Shown: positions 17,096-19,050 of the stretch, in pieces
How positions within the stretch are numbered: position 1 is the first letter of the stretch
How the letters are laid out: each line of letters starts with the position of its first letter
Assembly: GCA_015499985.1 (NCBI GenBank)
Contig: JAAAUF010000682.1
Coordinates: 1 to 19,050 of the forward strand
Direction: 5' to 3'
From: Haplosporangium gracile
Lineage: Eukaryota > Mortierellomycota > Mortierellomycetes > Mortierellales > Mortierellaceae
DNA length: 19,050 nt
The notes under the pieces: generated by a model
Told to the model about the DNA's origin: nothing
The model's database searches: none
Seen by the model: the letters and a program-made list of their open reading frames with translations, nothing else
Program-made: the position numbers and the translations under genes

Positions 17096-19050
17096 TTAAT
17101 TCGTCTTGAGGTTGGAGCGAATGGCCTGAACACCAAAATCATTCTCAAGCTGTGCGCTCAAATCAACAATCTCTTCCGTGCGCTTCGTCAACTCATTGAT
17201 ACCACCAGCAGAGTTGATCCCAACAGCATCTCCAAGACGCGACAACCAGCCGCACTTAATACTAAACTCTCTCCTGCGAACATCCAGCTCAGCCTTGGTA
17301 GGGATGCTGTCCAAAATCAACCCAACCACCATCCGCAAGGCCAGGTAAGCATGCTCCGAGACTAAAAGTGTGAACAGAAGCATACCGAGTCCCAAACGAG
17401 GTCCGTGGCTGTCAGCTGAGTCAATGGTGCCATGGAACAAGTACAGGATCGAGGCGTTGGTCAAGGATGAGAACCAAGCAATGTGCTGCACGTTATCCAA
17501 CCAGGGTCCAATGGTGTCGGTGCGGGAGGGGATAGGACGACGAGCGTTGTAGCTGATCTTGGCAGCATCCGATCTCAACTCGACCCAGTTGTTGATAAAC
17601 GCGCACAGACCGGTCAATGGCCAAATAACACTAAACAGCGACACATATCCAAACTAGAAAAGAGCGATTGGCAAATGAAAAGCAACGTGCATGGTCAGCG
17701 ATTGATATGTGAATTCGATAATGACGAAAAGGTCGCAAGTGCCGAGTTTCTTGATGACAACAAATAATGCGATTATTACCTGCAGGACCATCTCGGCATA
17801 GTCCTCGTTGACGTCGTACTCGGGCAAGTCAGCCTGCTTCTTGACACGCTTCAAAAACTTCTTGGCGTCCTCTGAATCCTCAAGGACAGTCAAGGAATCG
17901 TCCTCGTGTGTATCGCGATGTAACTTTTCTGCAACCTCCTTTTGAATCTTGACAGCTTGGACCTTGGCACGTCTGGTCAACCAAGGGACAATAGTCTCGG
18001 TTGCAAAGCTGATGGCCTGAGTTGTGATCATAAAGGCCTTCAGTCGGTTCTGGAGCATGTGAGGGTCAATCGTGGCCGAAGAGAAGGAAAGCCCGTAGGC
18101 CTGAAAAGTCGAGATGACCTGAGGGCCATAAGGGATATAGACATACGCCGTCAAGAGGATTGACATGTAGCTGGTTAAGGCGTTAAAGATGAATACCTTT
18201 TGCATCAAGTGGTACTCGTGGCTGCCGCGAGTCTCATAGTTCTCGTACTCGGTCAAGCGTTGGGCGACCGACTTGCAAACCGCTGCAACGTTGGGGATAG
18301 CAAGAGAATACAGGACCATGGGCGCATATATCTACAAAGTACACATAAAGATCGTTAGTTACTCACCAAAGGACAACGGTAATGCCGAGATGCCAACAGC
18401 GACAACAATGATCACAGAAAAAACAGATTTACCAAGTATTCCTTCAAGTAGCCGTCGTAGTAGATGGTCAAGAAGACTTCGATTCCAAAGACAGCGCTAA
18501 TTACGGTGGCCAAAGCAAGGGCGCCTCCGAGGACAATGGGGATACCGAGCGTCTTGCGAGTCCATCGCTTCCATGGCGAAAAGAAAGGAACCATATCTCC
18601 AGTGACAGGATCTGCTACCATGGTTCCCTTGAATGAGGGCCGTCTCATTTCAGCCTTGGAAGCATTTTGGACCTTCCATAAGAGCGCCAATTCTTTTTCG
18701 CGACGCTTCCAGGTCTCGGTAAAGAACGCAGCCCAGATGATGACAAAGACTCCATAGAGGATTGAGAAGGAGGATCCGAAGAGGTGGACCAGGACTCCGA
18801 GGGCGGTGGGGGCAGCGAGCCATTGGAAGTAATACTGGAGGAACTCAAAGTAATAGGCGACCTTTTCGCCAAAGTGATCCCGGACGCGCGACAGATCCTG
18901 CTCGTTCACAATCATCTTTTTCGACCATGACTTAAGCCACGACTATAAGAAACAAAAGACGATAAAGCGGTTAGATAATAAATCGACGGTGACGTGAGAC
19001 GGACTCAATCCAAAGAAACTGACTGGGAGCATATCCAAAGGTCCAAAAAA
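17096..19050 (-). CDS. Anoctamin/TMEM16 family membrane protein, C-terminal part
   Basis: TMEM16 proteins are Ca2+-activated phospholipid scramblases and/or ion channels; fungal members include Ist2 and the scramblases nhTMEM16 and afTMEM16. Exons on the minus strand are 18942-18433, 18331-17780 and 17653-17096 (170, 184 and 185 residues), separated by introns of 101 and 126 nt, all in phase 0. Seen: FGEKVAYYFEFLQYYFQWL, then WKRREKELALLWKV, GYLKEYL|IYAPMVLYSLAIP across the first junction, QKVFIFNALTSYMS, and EDYAEMVLQ|FGYVSLFSVIWPL across the second. The Ca2+-site pairs typical of the family are present: D-x-x-E (17803-17792) and E-x3-D in NNWVELRSD (E at 17581-17579, D at 17569-17567). The region upstream of 18942 is an intron ending CTTATAG with a CTAAC branch point; an earlier exon may end near 19019 (GTCAGT donor), uncertain. 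The N-terminal exons are outside the window. Scramblase versus channel function cannot be read from the sequence. Confidence 0.9.

Overview
The window looks like a chromosomal piece of a filamentous fungus, most likely an early-diverging Mucoromycota such as Mortierellaceae. This is an inference. The reasons are short spliceosomal introns of about 70-150 nt with GTAAGT-like donors and CTAAC-type branch points, pyrimidine-rich promoters, spacers full of A/T homopolymers, and fungal-type membrane protein families. No bacterial operon structure, tRNA, rRNA or CRISPR was seen.

Layout. (1) 179-1338 (+) is the 3' part of a bestrophin-family (UPF0187) anion channel; its 5' exons lie before the window. 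(2) 1950-2786 (-) and 4331-5269 (-) are two unrecognised single-pass membrane proteins with the same architecture and a shared Cys...INFY..Cys ectodomain motif, so probably diverged paralogues. (3) 5960-about 7728 (-) is a damaged or multi-intron locus for another single-pass membrane protein, exon structure unresolved. (4) About 7.7-9.4 kb is mostly low-complexity spacer. (5) 9400-11381 (+) is a spliced gene with tandem zinc-finger-like repeats and two single-base frameshifts, and no clear start codon. It is followed by an 11/22-bp tandem repeat and T-run/GGTAACGC repeats. (6) 12856-16998 (+) is a four-exon gene whose N-terminus is a MIC26/MIC27 (apolipoprotein O) MICOS subunit and whose C-terminus is an approximately 1,100-residue repetitive helical extension. 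(7) 17096 to beyond 19050 (-) is the C-terminal part of an anoctamin/TMEM16 protein with Ca2+-site acidic residues conserved.

The genes do not form an obvious pathway. Several encode membrane proteins: a bestrophin, an anoctamin, a mitochondrial cristae protein and orphan type I proteins. The most unusual item is the giant MICOS-type protein. It carries three different internal repeat families, and the spacing of the first (29, 18 and by difference 11 residues) matches whole numbers of alpha-helical turns. All exon models come from reading frames and splice-site logic only.
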